DNA of 64,000 nt from NCBI GenBank assembly GCA_963723165.1, contig CAVRPP010000011.1:62001-126000 (forward strand), given 5' to 3'. Every line of letters begins with the position of its first letter. Position 1 is the first letter of the stretch. Positions 34,888 through 43,077 of this stretch are shown piece by piece. Below the pieces are notes generated by a model. It was not told where the DNA came from. It saw only the letters and a list, made by a program, of their open reading frames with translations, and ran no database searches. Origin of the DNA: UBA4744 sp963723165. Lineage in GTDB: Bacteria > Actinomycetota > Acidimicrobiia > Spongiisociales > UBA4744. The position numbers and the translations under genes were made by a program.

Positions 34888-35630
34888 TGTCCGGACACTC
34901 CAAATGGTCCACGATCAAGCACAAGAAAGGTGCCAAGGACGCCAAGCGCGGCAAACTCTTCGCCAAGCTCGTGAAGATCATCGAAGTAGCTGCCCGGGAA
35001 GGCGGCGGCGATCCGGCGGCCAACGCCACACTTTCCAATGCGATTGACAAGGCCCGGGCGGCATCGGTGCCCAACGACAACATCGAGCGGGCCATCAAAC
35101 GAGGGATCGGTGAAGTCGAAGGGGCAAACTACGAGGAGATGTACTACGAAGGATATGGGCCGGGCGGAGTAGCGCTCTACGTACAGATTCTCACCGACAA
35201 CCGGAATCGTGCCTCGTCCGACGTGCGGGCTGCTTTCAGCCGCAACGGTGGAAACCTGGGGGAGCCGGGTTCGGTCTCGTATCTCTTCGAGCAGAAGGGC
35301 TACTTGTTGGTCGGTGGCGGCGAGGACGAGGTGATGATGGCCGCCCTCGAAGCCGGTGCTGAGGACGTCAGGGAGTCGGACGGCCTCTTCGAAGTGATCT
35401 GTTCTGCCTCCGATTTCACTGCCGTCAAGGGTGCGCTGTCCGCAGGGGGACTATCGATTGAGGATGCTGAGGTGACGCAACTGCCCGGTACAACCGTTCC
35501 GGTCGACGAAAAGACGGCACCAAGGGTTCTCCGGCTGATCGATGCCCTCGAGGACCTCGACGACGTTCAGAGTGTCTACTCGAACTTCGACATCGCCGAC
35601 GACGTGATGACTTCGCTGGCCGCCGACTAG
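34887..35630 (+). CDS. yebC: YebC/TACO1-family regulatory or translation factor
   Basis: 247 residues, beginning with the invariant SGHSKWSTIKHKKGAKDAKRG (given here in part: SGHSKWSTIKHKKG) and containing NDNIERAIKRG, YEGYGPGGVALYVQ and RNRASSDVRAAF. Family members have been described as transcription regulators of ruvC-type genes and, more recently, as factors that help ribosomes through proline-rich stretches. Overlap with pdxT indicates co-transcription. In many actinobacteria yebC lies directly before ruvCAB. Here a minus-strand patch of three genes (35627-38115) separates them. Confidence 0.95.
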   Translation: MSGHSKWSTIKHKKGAKDAKRGKLFAKLVKIIEVAAREGGGDPAANATLSNAIDKARAASVPNDNIERAIKRGIGEVEGANYEEMYYEGYGPGGVALYVQILTDNRNRASSDVRAAFSRNGGNLGEPGSVSYLFEQKGYLLVGGGEDEVMMAALEAGAEDVRESDGLFEVICSASDFTAVKGALSAGGLSIEDAEVTQLPGTTVPVDEKTAPRVLRLIDALEDLDDVQSVYSNFDIADDVMTSLAAD

Positions 35631-36019
35631 GGGTCGAGGACGCCCGGATCGCCGGGCACGTCCACTGCATGCTCCTGGAGTATCGCGAGCGGGATCATCT
35701 CGAGGACCTGTTCATTGGTTGAAGCCAGAACCACCGGCGCTGCCACCCCGTCCCGATGGGCGCGCAACCAGTTCACGGCCGTCACACACCAACGGTCCCC
35801 GGGAACCAGGCCGGGGAAGCGGTAGTGGGGCATCGGGGTGCTGAGGTCATTGCCGATGCGGCGCTGATGATCGAGAAACTCGCTGGTTACCACTGCGCAC
35901 ACGGTGTGGTTGCCCAGATCTTCCAGTCCCGTATGACACGAGCCGTCCCGGTAGAAGCCGGTCAAGGGGTCGGTGCCGCATGGCTCCAGGGCGTCGCCGA
36001 ACACGTTTCGGTTGGTCAT
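35627..36019 (-). CDS. DUF2237 family protein
   Basis: 130 residues. The family signature is dense: NVFGDALEPCGTDPLTGFYRDG, in parts EPCGTDPLTGFYRDG and HTVCAVVTSEFL, then GNDLSTPMPHYRFPGL and GDRWCVTAVNW. The function of the family is unknown; the conserved Cys residues (EPC, VCAV, RWC) suggest metal binding or redox. ATG 36019 is preceded by AATACT and 6 nt, a weak leaderless-type promoter. The stop shares CTAG with the convergent yebC gene. Confidence 0.88.
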   Translation of the reverse strand: MTNRNVFGDALEPCGTDPLTGFYRDGSCHTGLEDLGNHTVCAVVTSEFLDHQRRIGNDLSTPMPHYRFPGLVPGDRWCVTAVNWLRAHRDGVAAPVVLASTNEQVLEMIPLAILQEHAVDVPGDPGVLDP

Positions 36020-36164
36020 GGCGTCAGTATTGCCGATGGGGGAGAGGCCCGCTGTGGTGGCTTGGGTGTCGCGTGTTCCCCGATCTCGGACACCCGGTGC
36101 CATGGGTGTTCGTGTGCCCGATTTGGTGATCGGAGCGAGATCTCGTGTGCTGAGGTGACGCCGC

Positions 36165-36704
36165 TCAGCCTCGCCGTGACTGAAGGATCAGCTCGAACAG
36201 CTCTCTGTTCCATACGGCATGAACGCTGGGGGCGAGGTGGTTCGCCTGCCTGGGTGGAATCTCAACTCCGGCTTCGACAGCAGCGGCGTTGAGATCGTGC
36301 AAGCTATCCGGCCAGCCTTCGGGCCACGGGTCTACGAGTGACCGCAACATTTGTAGGTCCCAATCCCAGTACCTCGCATAGATGTCGGGGGCGTCACGGC
36401 CCAGATCGAACCACTTCGCGAAGCTCTCCATCGTCGGGATCCACGCCCAGAACTCGTCAACATCGCCACAGAACTCTCTGACGCTGGCCGCCATCTCATT
36501 AGATGTCGAGCGCGGATCGTCGGGCTTGATGTACTTCCAGATGCCGGCGATGAAGTCGTTGGTGGACGAGTCGATATCAACGTCGGCGGAGATCGCGCTC
36601 CATGAGCGGCCCTCCTCGTCGGCCAGACCGATCCACATCAGCTCGGCCTGGTCAGACCACGGAAGACTGGTCCACTCGGTGTCGACGAAGATCCGACGTG
36701 TCAC
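36165..36704 (-). CDS. RNase-AS-like 3'-5' exonuclease fold protein with altered active site
   Basis: 179 residues from GTG 36704 (an ATG at 36710 adds two). It resembles the mycobacterial poly(A)-type RNase AS: IFVDTEW at the N terminus supplies the first Asp/Glu pair, and FWAWIPTMESFAKWF matches the second Asp region. However, the second Asp is Glu, and the final His-x3-Asp reads HAVWN, so the last metal Asp is Asn. The HDLNAAAVEAG segment is also conserved. Activity is therefore uncertain. TACCAT lies 6 nt upstream of the GTG without a ribosome site, consistent with a leaderless start and the reason for choosing it over the ATG. Confidence 0.65.
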   Translation of the reverse strand: MTRRIFVDTEWTSLPWSDQAELMWIGLADEEGRSWSAISADVDIDSSTNDFIAGIWKYIKPDDPRSTSNEMAASVREFCGDVDEFWAWIPTMESFAKWFDLGRDAPDIYARYWDWDLQMLRSLVDPWPEGWPDSLHDLNAAAVEAGVEIPPRQANHLAPSVHAVWNRELFELILQSRRG

Positions 36705-36710
36705 GGCCAT

Positions 36711-36716
36711 ATGGTA
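36711..36716 (-). promoter_or_regulatory. -10 element, leaderless promoter of the exonuclease-like gene
   Basis: It reads TACCAT on the minus strand, followed by ATGGCC and then GTG 36704. The ATG lies inside the spacer, so a leaderless transcript would exclude it. Confidence 0.45.
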
Positions 36717-36946
36717 GAACCCCGACGCTGGACGCTCGCACAAATCGCCGCTGGGGACGGTCTGCCGACGTCGCGACGAGGGCATCAGCTGCAAAGCCAC
36801 GGCCGGCGTAAATCCGGAAGAAGTGAATGCTGGTCGCGGGGACGGACGCGATGTTGAGGCGTGGGTATGTCGATTGAATCTCAGCTGAAGTGGCGTTTGA
36901 TTGGGTTGGGCGCGTGTCGCGTCGCCGATTGATCTGATTCCCGTTG

Positions 36947-36975
36947 AAACGTGCGTTTGCACGGTTGACGTTTCG
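36947..36975 (-). terminator. Nested inverted repeat just downstream of the HNH gene
   Basis: GAAACGT (36947-36953) pairs with ACGTTTC (36969-36975), or alternatively CGTGC with GCACG inside it. It begins 19 bp after the HNH stop (36994) on the minus strand. The remaining 230 bp to the exonuclease start hold nothing I recognise. Confidence 0.4.
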
Positions 36976-36993
36976 GGCGAAAGCGGCTCCCGG

Positions 36994-38115
36994 TCAGGGC
37001 GGGTGGGGTCCGTTGGGTTTGAGGAAGCGTCTTCGTTGGGGTGGGCTATCGGGGTCGATTCGGTAGCCGTTGCGGTGGATGACGACGTGGTGGTGGAACC
37101 AGCAGAGGGTAGTGAGGTTGTTGGGGTGGTGGGTTCCGCCTTTTGATCTGGGTTGGATGTGGTGGGGTTGGAGCCGGTAGCGGGATTGGCATCCGTCGGC
37201 GGTGCAGGTACCGCCGTCGCGGTGGAGGATGAACCGGCGGAGTTTGGGGGGGGATGGTCCGGGCGGTGGGTCCGATAGTGAGGGGGGTGCCATCGGGTGC
37301 GGTCGTGAGGATTTCGACCTGCCCGTGGCAGAGGATCTGTTCGAGGGTCAGCGGTCCGATGCGGGGTCCGGTGTCGATGGTGGCGCCGGCTTCTCCGTTG
37401 GTTTGAGCGGCGAGGTGGGCGTCGACGAAGATCGACACGACCGGCCCGTTTGGTTTCCCTCCGGTTTGGTTGCCGTGCAAGGAGTCGTGGGCGATGGAGA
37501 CCAGCGCGTCGGCGAACCGTTGGTTGCGGGGGCAGCGTTTCTGGTGGGGGAGGGGTCGGAACTGGTCGGCACGTTTTTGGAGCGCTTGTTCGACGAGGCG
37601 TCCGTCTGTCCCGGGGAGCTGCCCCCACATTTTGTAGCTCGACTGGTCGAGGATGGGTTGGATGGTGATGGACCGTTCCGCAAAGGTTTCCTGTTCGGCT
37701 GGGGGGGTGACCTGTTGGTGACGGGCCACCAGCCGCCGGACCCCGGTTAGATCGAAACCCCGGGACCGGGATATCAGCTCGGTGGGGGCACCGGCCGCGA
37801 CCAGGCGGGTTTCCTCGACCACCCGGTCGAAGGTGACGGTCCCGACCGCCAGTTCGGCGGTCAGGTCGTGCTGGTTGGTCAACCGGTGGGCGGTTTGGGT
37901 GAGGGGCGGGCGGTTTCGGGGGTGAGGTCGAGGCGGGCGGCCGCCCATTCGGCCAGGGTGCGGGACCCGTCGATCATCGGGACTTGGGCCAGGTCGAGTG
38001 CTTGAAGTACTGCGATCTGGCGGGCCCGGATCCGGGCGATCTGGGTTTCGTCGTTGACCAGTAACTGTTCGAGCCGGTCGATAGTTGTTTCGGTGGTCGC
38101 TCTTGCCGTTTCCAT
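36994..38115 (-). pseudogene. DUF222/HNH endonuclease (13E12-type) with two frame breaks
   Basis: About 373 residues if repaired. ATG 38115 opens METARATTETTIDRLEQLL and the DUF222 helical part (ARQIAVLQALDLAQVP, DGSRTLAEWAAARLDLTPETAR). The frame shifts in the GC run near 37901-37913 to continue LTQTAHRLTNQHDLTAELAVG through DGRLVEQALQKRADQ. It then shifts back in the G8 run at 37246-37253 to give the HNH domain: CTADGCQSRYRLQPHHIQP and PNNLTTLCWFHHHVVIH. The two shifts cancel, and both sit in homopolymer-rich sequence, so sequencing indels are a fair explanation. Otherwise it is a decayed gene. Members of this family are multicopy in actinobacteria. A TAGGTT -10 lies 6 nt before the ATG. 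Confidence 0.8.
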
Positions 38116-38121
38116 GACCCA

Positions 38122-38127
38122 AACCTA
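38122..38127 (-). promoter_or_regulatory. -10 element, leaderless promoter of the HNH gene
   Basis: It reads TAGGTT on the minus strand, 6 nt before ATG 38115. An intact promoter argues that the gene has not been decaying for long. Confidence 0.5.
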
Positions 38128-38461
38128 TCGTCCAGGTGTGACAAAAAACGACAAACAACACTATCAGCCGTCTATCCGTCCGTTCACGGTCTGCTGTCCG
38201 TTTTCAGCTGTCCCGCCGTCGCCATTCTCCCCGCATCGCCGCCCCAAGGCAGCGCACCCAACCCGAACGCAACCTGATATCCCCTCGATTCACAGAGAGA
38301 CCTAATACCGCCTGAAGGCAAACTCCCAGCCAATATCTGTCCAAGCCCAGCCTTCTGGACTAACTCTTCCCCTCGACGCACAGGACCCGACTCCACGACG
38401 AAGTCCTCCTGCTTCAGGCCGAGAGTCCACGCAAAAACACCGTCCTGTGTCGCCCTCCCTC
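38128..38461. other. Gene-free stretch between the HNH gene and ruvC
   Basis: About 330 bp without a supported gene. The stretch is pyrimidine-rich on the plus strand and looks lower in GC than its surroundings. A minus-strand open frame crosses it (38184-38585), but it lacks a ribosome site, has no recognisable family and runs into the ruvC coding region, so I do not accept it. Apart from the promoters at its ends I see nothing in it. It may be the scar of the insertion that separated yebC from ruvC. Confidence 0.6.
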
Positions 38462-38467
38462 TACACT
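38462..38467 (+). promoter_or_regulatory. -10 element of the ruvCAB operon
   Basis: TACACT lies 9 nt before ATG 38477. No ribosome site precedes ruvC, so the transcript probably begins within 3 nt of the start codon. Confidence 0.55.
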
Positions 38468-38468
38468 C

Positions 38469-38484
38469 TCGTACATATGTTCGT
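38469..38484. promoter_or_regulatory. LexA-type SOS box spanning the ruvC start codon
   Basis: TCGTAC-ATAT-GTTCGT matches the actinobacterial/Gram-positive LexA consensus TCGAAC-N4-GTTCGA at 10 of 12 positions, one mismatch in each half. The ruvC ATG (38477-38479) lies inside it, directly after the -10, so bound LexA would cover the transcription start. ruvCAB is a classic SOS target in mycobacteria, which supports the call. Confidence 0.65.
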
Positions 38485-38965
38485 ACTTGGAATCGACCCC
38501 GGTCTGACCACCACCGGATACGGTTTGGTGACGGCAGGGCCCCGAGCGGTGGTCGCAGGCGTGATACGTACCAGCCCCAAGACACCTGTGGCGCACCGGC
38601 TGCTGGAGTTGTATCGCGACTTGACCGGACTCGTTGCCGAACATCGCCCGACGGTCGTTGCCATCGAGCAGGTGTTCTCCAACCGCAACCTGCACACGGT
38701 GGCCAACGTTGGCAGGGCTTCGGGTGTGGCGATGCTCGTGGCCGCCGAGGCGGGCCTCCAAGTCCATGAGTACACGCCGTCGAGCGTCAAACGAGCGGTT
38801 GCCGGTTATGGCAACGCCCCCAAGGAACAGGTGCAGAGGATGGTGGCCCAGCGGCTCCGGCTGGCCGAATTGCCCCGTCCGGCGGATGCGGCCGACGCCC
38901 TGGCTGTGGCGTTGTGCCATGCACAGGGATCGGCATTGCTGGAACGGGTGGAGGCAGCGAGATGA
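38477..38965 (+). CDS. ruvC: Holliday junction endonuclease RuvC
   Basis: 162 residues. Catalytic acids are seen in LGIDPGLTTTGYG (D7), VVAIEQVF (Glu about 68) and ADAADALAVALCHA (Asp pair near 140). It resolves Holliday junctions after RuvAB branch migration. The start ATG 38477 fits the family exactly; the frame extends upstream only through promoter sequence. The stop overlaps the ruvA ATG (ATGA, 38962). Regulation by LexA is suggested by the palindrome over the start codon. Confidence 0.97.
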   Translation: MFVLGIDPGLTTTGYGLVTAGPRAVVAGVIRTSPKTPVAHRLLELYRDLTGLVAEHRPTVVAIEQVFSNRNLHTVANVGRASGVAMLVAAEAGLQVHEYTPSSVKRAVAGYGNAPKEQVQRMVAQRLRLAELPRPADAADALAVALCHAQGSALLERVEAAR

Positions 38966-39531
38966 TCGGCCGTCTCCGCGGCACCCTGGTTTCGCTGCGC
39001 GCCACCGGAGTGGTCCTGGATGTGGGCGGCGTCGGATATGAAGTTGTTCTCACCCCGCGGGCGGTGGCGGACCTCCCCAGCCTCGGCGAGGAGGTTGTTC
39101 TTCACACCCATCTGGTCGTGAGAGAGGATGCGCTGCTCGTGCATGGGTTTGACAGCGAGTCCGACCGGGACCTCTTCCGAATTTTGTTGAGTGGCTCCGG
39201 GATCGGCCCGAAAGTCGCGATGGCAGCTCTTGGGGCGCTGCCATCGGACGAGCTGCGAAAGGCCATCGCCTCTGAGGATGTCGACATGCTGACAACCGTG
39301 CCGGGGATCGGCAAGCGGGGCGCCCAAAAGATGGTTCTCGAACTGAAGCCCAAGATCGCCGCCGTCGATGCGGAGTCGGTGGTCGGGACGACCGCGGGGT
39401 CGCAGGTCCGGGAAGCCCTCGAAGGTCTTGGTTACCAGCACGCGGAGATTCGAGAGGTAATGGCCGACATTGAGATCGACGCGCCGGTCGGCGACCAACT
39501 ACGGCAGGCGCTCCGCAGTCTGGGGAGATGA
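38962..39531 (+). CDS. ruvA: Holliday junction branch migration protein RuvA
   Basis: 189 residues. It has the N-terminal OB fold (MIGRLRGTLVSL, VDVGGVGYEVVLTPR), helix-hairpin-helix pairs in LLSGSGIGPKVAMAALG and TVPGIGKRGAQKMVLELK, and a C-terminal RuvB-binding domain (VREALEGLGYQHAEI). It binds four-way junctions as a tetramer and recruits RuvB. A GGAGG site lies inside the 3' end of ruvC (38949-38953). The stop overlaps the ruvB start. Confidence 0.97.
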   Translation: MIGRLRGTLVSLRATGVVLDVGGVGYEVVLTPRAVADLPSLGEEVVLHTHLVVREDALLVHGFDSESDRDLFRILLSGSGIGPKVAMAALGALPSDELRKAIASEDVDMLTTVPGIGKRGAQKMVLELKPKIAAVDAESVVGTTAGSQVREALEGLGYQHAEIREVMADIEIDAPVGDQLRQALRSLGR

Positions 39532-40553
39532 TGAGAGAAGACCTGCTGACACCCGCCGCTCTGCCGAACGATGATGTTGTAGAGACGACCCTGCGGCCGC
39601 AATCGATTGAGGAGTTCGTCGGGCAAGCCAAGCTCAAAGAACGGTTGGCCATCTCGATCGAGGCAGCCAGGGCCCTGAGCCGCCCGCTCGACCATGTGCT
39701 CCTGTCCGGCCCACCAGGACTCGGCAAGACGACGATGGCCGGCATTCTGGCCAACGAGATGGGATCACGACTGCGGATCACATCAGGACCGGCTCTGGAG
39801 AGGCCCGGAGACGTCGCCTCGATTCTCACCAACCTCGACAATGGGGACGTGTTCTTCATCGACGAGATCCACCGTCTGCCGCGAGCCGTCGAGGAAGTCC
39901 TCTACCCGGCGATGGAAGACTTCCAGCTCGATATCGTGCTCGGCAAGGGCCCGTCGGCCCAGTCGATCCGGCTGGATCTGCCTCGCTTCACCCTCGTTGG
40001 CGCTACGACCCGCAAGGGGAAGGTGGCCGCCCCGCTGCGGGACCGGTTCGGTATCGTCGACAAGCTGGAGTACTACACCCAGGCGGAACTCGGCCGGATC
40101 GTCCGCAGGTCGGCTGTCATCCTCGACGTCCCGATCACCGACGATGGCGCCGACCTGATCGCGCTGCGCGGCCGCGGTACCCCCCGGATCGCCAACCGCC
40201 TCCTGGCCCGGGTCCGCGATTACGCGATTGCTCGCGCGCAGGGTGTTGCTGATGCAGCCACAGCCACCGCCGCCCTCGAAGTCTTCGAGGTAGACGAACT
40301 GGGCCTCGACAAGGTCGACCGTGAGATCCTCGATGCAATCGTCGTCAAGTTTGGTGGTGGTCCGGTCGGGTTGTCGACGCTTGCCATCGTTGTGGGGGAG
40401 GAACCGGAAACGGTCGAGGACGCCTACGAGCCTTTCCTGCTCCAAACCGGTTTACTCAAGCGCACCCCGCGCGGCCGGGTGGCCACGCCAGCCGCCTATC
40501 AGCATCTCGGTTTGGAGCCTCCGGCGGCCGCCCAGCAGACTCTGCTCGAATAG
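39528..40553 (+). CDS. ruvB: Holliday junction branch migration ATPase RuvB
   Basis: 341 residues. It is an AAA+ motor with Walker A GPPGLGKTTMAG, Walker B VFFIDEIHRLPR, sensor 1 TLVGATTRKG, the arginine finger region LRDRFGIVDKLEYY and a C-terminal winged helix (ILDAIVVKFGGGPVGLSTLA). It drives branch migration with RuvA. The ATG overlaps the ruvA stop (ATGA), and 38 bp follow to queA, which has its own promoter. Confidence 0.98.
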   Translation: MMREDLLTPAALPNDDVVETTLRPQSIEEFVGQAKLKERLAISIEAARALSRPLDHVLLSGPPGLGKTTMAGILANEMGSRLRITSGPALERPGDVASILTNLDNGDVFFIDEIHRLPRAVEEVLYPAMEDFQLDIVLGKGPSAQSIRLDLPRFTLVGATTRKGKVAAPLRDRFGIVDKLEYYTQAELGRIVRRSAVILDVPITDDGADLIALRGRGTPRIANRLLARVRDYAIARAQGVADAATATAALEVFEVDELGLDKVDREILDAIVVKFGGGPVGLSTLAIVVGEEPETVEDAYEPFLLQTGLLKRTPRGRVATPAAYQHLGLEPPAAAQQTLLE

Positions 40554-40577
40554 GATCCGGACCGGCTCGCGTCGGCC

Positions 40578-40583
40578 TACGCT
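40578..40583 (+). promoter_or_regulatory. -10 element, leaderless promoter of queA-tgt
   Basis: TACGCT is followed by 8 nt and GTG 40592, with no ribosome site. Confidence 0.55.
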
Positions 40584-40591
40584 GCCTGGTT

Positions 40592-41608
40592 GTGCACACC
40601 TCCTACTTCTCCTATCTCCTGCCCGACGAAGCGATCGCTCAGCAACCGGCCGAGCCGCGGGACTCGGCCCGGCTCCTCGACACCCGCGACATGACCGACC
40701 ACACGTTCGCCGAACTGGCAGATTTGCTCGACGCCGGCGACCTGGTGGTTGTGAACAAAACTCGAGTGAGAGCCGCCAGACTGCGCGGGAAGAAGCGGGG
40801 GAGCGGAGGTGCCGTCGAGGTACTGCTGCTTCGCAACACTGTCGGACCGCATTGGGAAGCACTGGTCAAACCGGCCCGGCGCATCAGACCGGGCGTATGG
40901 CTCGACCTGGGCGATCTGTCCGCGGAAGTCACGGCCGCCTTGCCGGACGGAGTATTCGCGCTGCATCTGACCAGTGTCGACGGATCCAGCGTTGATGGGG
41001 TGATCGCCCGCGAAGGGGAAACTCCGCTGCCGCCGTATATTCGCCTGCCGCTGGCAGACCCGGAGCGGTATCAAACCGTTTTTGCCGAGCGGGTCGCCTC
41101 GGCCGCCGCCCCGACCGCCGGGCTGCACTTCACGCGTCGGGTGATGGACTCGCTCGCAGCTCGCAACATTCACCTGGTGGCAGTCGAACTCGAAGTTGGC
41201 CTCGACACCTTCCGGCCGATCGGTGTTGATCGGATATCCGACCACGTCATGCATGCCGAGCGATATTCGATCCCGGACGAAACTGCATCGGCCGTCACAC
41301 GAACCCGACGCGCCGGAGGGCGGATAGTCGCCATCGGGACGACTGTGGTGCGAAGTCTGGAAAGCGCTTTCGATGGGAGCGAAGTAGCTCCCGGCGAGGG
41401 CTCTTCTGACCTGTTCATAACACCGGGCTACCGTTTCAACACGGTGGATGTCCTGGTGACCAATTTCCATGTCCCTTCGTCGACGCTCGTGGTGATGATG
41501 GCGGCCTTCATGGGACCCGGTTGGCGAACCACGTACGCACACGCGCTGGCCCGGGGCTACCGATTCCTGTCCTTCGGGGACGCCATGCTGGCCGAGCGAA
41601 GACGATGA
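40592..41608 (+). CDS. queA: S-adenosylmethionine:tRNA ribosyltransferase-isomerase
   Basis: 338 residues. Family marks are FSYLLPDEAIAQQPAEPRD, VVVNKTRVRAARL, SAAAPTAGLHFT, VGLDTFRPI and VDVLVTNFHVPSSTLVVMM (in parts). It makes epoxyqueuosine in tRNA from preQ1 after Tgt has inserted the base. The GTG start is probably leaderless. The stop overlaps the tgt ATG (ATGA, 41605). Queuosine genes are missing in mycobacteria, so the pair marks a different actinobacterial branch. Confidence 0.96.
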   Translation: MHTSYFSYLLPDEAIAQQPAEPRDSARLLDTRDMTDHTFAELADLLDAGDLVVVNKTRVRAARLRGKKRGSGGAVEVLLLRNTVGPHWEALVKPARRIRPGVWLDLGDLSAEVTAALPDGVFALHLTSVDGSSVDGVIAREGETPLPPYIRLPLADPERYQTVFAERVASAAAPTAGLHFTRRVMDSLAARNIHLVAVELEVGLDTFRPIGVDRISDHVMHAERYSIPDETASAVTRTRRAGGRIVAIGTTVVRSLESAFDGSEVAPGEGSSDLFITPGYRFNTVDVLVTNFHVPSSTLVVMMAAFMGPGWRTTYAHALARGYRFLSFGDAMLAERRR

Positions 41609-42720
41609 CGGAACCAGTAGTCCACCGAATCCTCACCGCCAACGGCATGGCCCGCCTCGGAGTGTTGACGACCCCACACGGCGAGGTTGCCACACCGAAC
41701 TTCATGCCGGTCGGGACCCGGGCGGCGGTGCGGGCACTCGATTCGAGGGATCTGGCCGAAGTCGGCTCGCAGATGGTGCTTGCCAACACCTACCACCTGA
41801 TGTTGCGACCGGGAACCGCCGCGATCAAACAACTCGGCGGATTGCACGCATTCATGGGATGGAACGGAGCCATGCTCACCGACTCGGGTGGGTATCAGGT
41901 CTTCTCGCTGAAACCCAGGCTTGACGAAGAGGGGGTCGCCTTCCGATCGACCTACGACGGGACCGCGGTGAAACTGACCCCGGAAGGCGCCGTGCGCATC
42001 CAGGAGGATCTCGGTGCAGACATCGCCATGGTGCTCGATGTCTGCCTCGGTTTGCCTGCCCCCCGTTCGGAAATTGAGGCGGCCATGGAGCGAACCCTGA
42101 GATGGGCGGAACGGGCCCTTGCCGCCCACACCCGACCAGATCAGGCCTTGTACGGGATTATCCAGGGCGGCACAGACGACGAGCTGCGCGCCCGCAGCGC
42201 GGCCGCCACCGCCGAGCTCGGTTTTCCCGGCTTTGGCATCGGCGGCCTGTCGGTGGGGGAGCCGGCCGAGGACCGGAATCGAGCGCTGGAAGCGGCCATC
42301 GCCGAACTGCCCACGGAAAAGCCCCGCTACACCATGGGTCTCGGTGACGCCGAGGGGGTCCTCGACGCCGTGGCCAGGGGCGTCGACCTTTTTGACTGCG
42401 TGTGGCCGACCCGGCTGGCCCGCCACGGGCGGGTATTGACACCCGACGGCGACTACAACTTGAAACGCGCCGAGAACCGTCTCTCGGATCGCCCCTTGCA
42501 GGAAGGCTGTCCCTGCCTAACGTGTACGACCTACACCCGCGCCTACCTGCGCCATCTCCTCACTACGCGCGAACTGAGCATCCACCGGTTGATCACCATG
42601 CACAACCTCACGTACACGATGCGACTCATGCAGGATGTGAGGGAGGCCATCGGCGCCGGACGATTCCCTGAGTTCCACGCATCGACAATTTCCCGCAGAC
42701 TTTCGCCCAGCCCGGAGTGA
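41605..42720 (+). CDS. tgt: tRNA-guanine transglycosylase
   Basis: 371 residues. It exchanges guanine-34 for preQ1 in tRNAs with a GUN anticodon. The catalytic Asp is seen in MLTDSGGYQVFSL, the second Asp region in FDCVWPTRLARHG, and the zinc site in CPCLTCTTYTRAYLRHLL followed by HRLITMHNL. ATG 41605 is chosen because it overlaps the queA stop and matches the family start; the frame is open for 28 more codons upstream, inside queA. A hairpin follows before yajC. Confidence 0.97.
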   Translation: MTEPVVHRILTANGMARLGVLTTPHGEVATPNFMPVGTRAAVRALDSRDLAEVGSQMVLANTYHLMLRPGTAAIKQLGGLHAFMGWNGAMLTDSGGYQVFSLKPRLDEEGVAFRSTYDGTAVKLTPEGAVRIQEDLGADIAMVLDVCLGLPAPRSEIEAAMERTLRWAERALAAHTRPDQALYGIIQGGTDDELRARSAAATAELGFPGFGIGGLSVGEPAEDRNRALEAAIAELPTEKPRYTMGLGDAEGVLDAVARGVDLFDCVWPTRLARHGRVLTPDGDYNLKRAENRLSDRPLQEGCPCLTCTTYTRAYLRHLLTTRELSIHRLITMHNLTYTMRLMQDVREAIGAGRFPEFHASTISRRLSPSPE

Positions 42721-42724
42721 TGGC

Positions 42725-42759
42725 TACCATGGTGGCCGGTCCGCGCCGTGCGGGCCACC
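42725..42759 (+). promoter_or_regulatory. TACCAT hexamer plus GC-rich hairpin ahead of yajC-secDF
   Basis: TACCAT (42725-42730) could be a -10. GGTGGCC (42731-42737) pairs with GGCCACC (42753-42759) around a 15-nt loop. The hairpin separates tgt from yajC (GTG 42781, ribosome site GAGGG at 42768-42772). It may be a weak terminator for queA-tgt or a leader element of the sec genes. Confidence 0.4.
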
Positions 42760-42780
42760 GTTTCGAAGAGGGTGTTTTCC

Positions 42781-43074
42781 GTGATCCTATTGCAAACTGA
42801 TACCACCGCCGCGAGCGGGTATTCGTCATTGATCTTTCTTGCTCTGCTGGTGGCGATGTTCTACTTCCTGCTGATCCGCCCACAGCGGACCCGCGCCAAG
42901 AAGCAGACCGAGATGGCTTCGTCTCTTCAAATCGGGGACCAGGTGCAGACCTTCGGCGGCGTTCACGGCACCGTTGACTCGATGGATGAGACCTCGGTCG
43001 TTCTCCGGCTCGAGGACGGCAAGATGAGGATCTCCCGAAGGGCCATTGGGTCCAAGATCAGCGACCAGGACTGA
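42781..43074 (+). CDS. yajC: Preprotein translocase accessory subunit YajC
   Basis: 97 residues. A single transmembrane helix (LIFLALLVAMFYFLLIRPQ, about residues 17-35) ends with the family motif FYFLLIRPQRTRAKK. The soluble part follows: MASSLQIGDQVQTFGGVHGTV. It associates with SecDF and SecYEG. GTG 42781 is preferred over an upstream in-frame GTG-type start at 42748 because GAGGG lies 8 nt before it. secD follows after 3 bp. Confidence 0.94.
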   Translation: MILLQTDTTAASGYSSLIFLALLVAMFYFLLIRPQRTRAKKQTEMASSLQIGDQVQTFGGVHGTVDSMDETSVVLRLEDGKMRISRRAIGSKISDQD

Positions 43075-43077
43075 GCA

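Noticed and set aside
36711..37628. Upstream extension of the exonuclease-like gene
   Set aside because: The extension runs through low-complexity Pro/Arg/Thr sequence over the HNH gene in another frame; the leaderless promoter places the start at 36704.
38184..38585. 133-residue minus-strand frame upstream of ruvC
   Set aside because: No ribosome site, no recognisable family, and it runs into the ruvC coding region.
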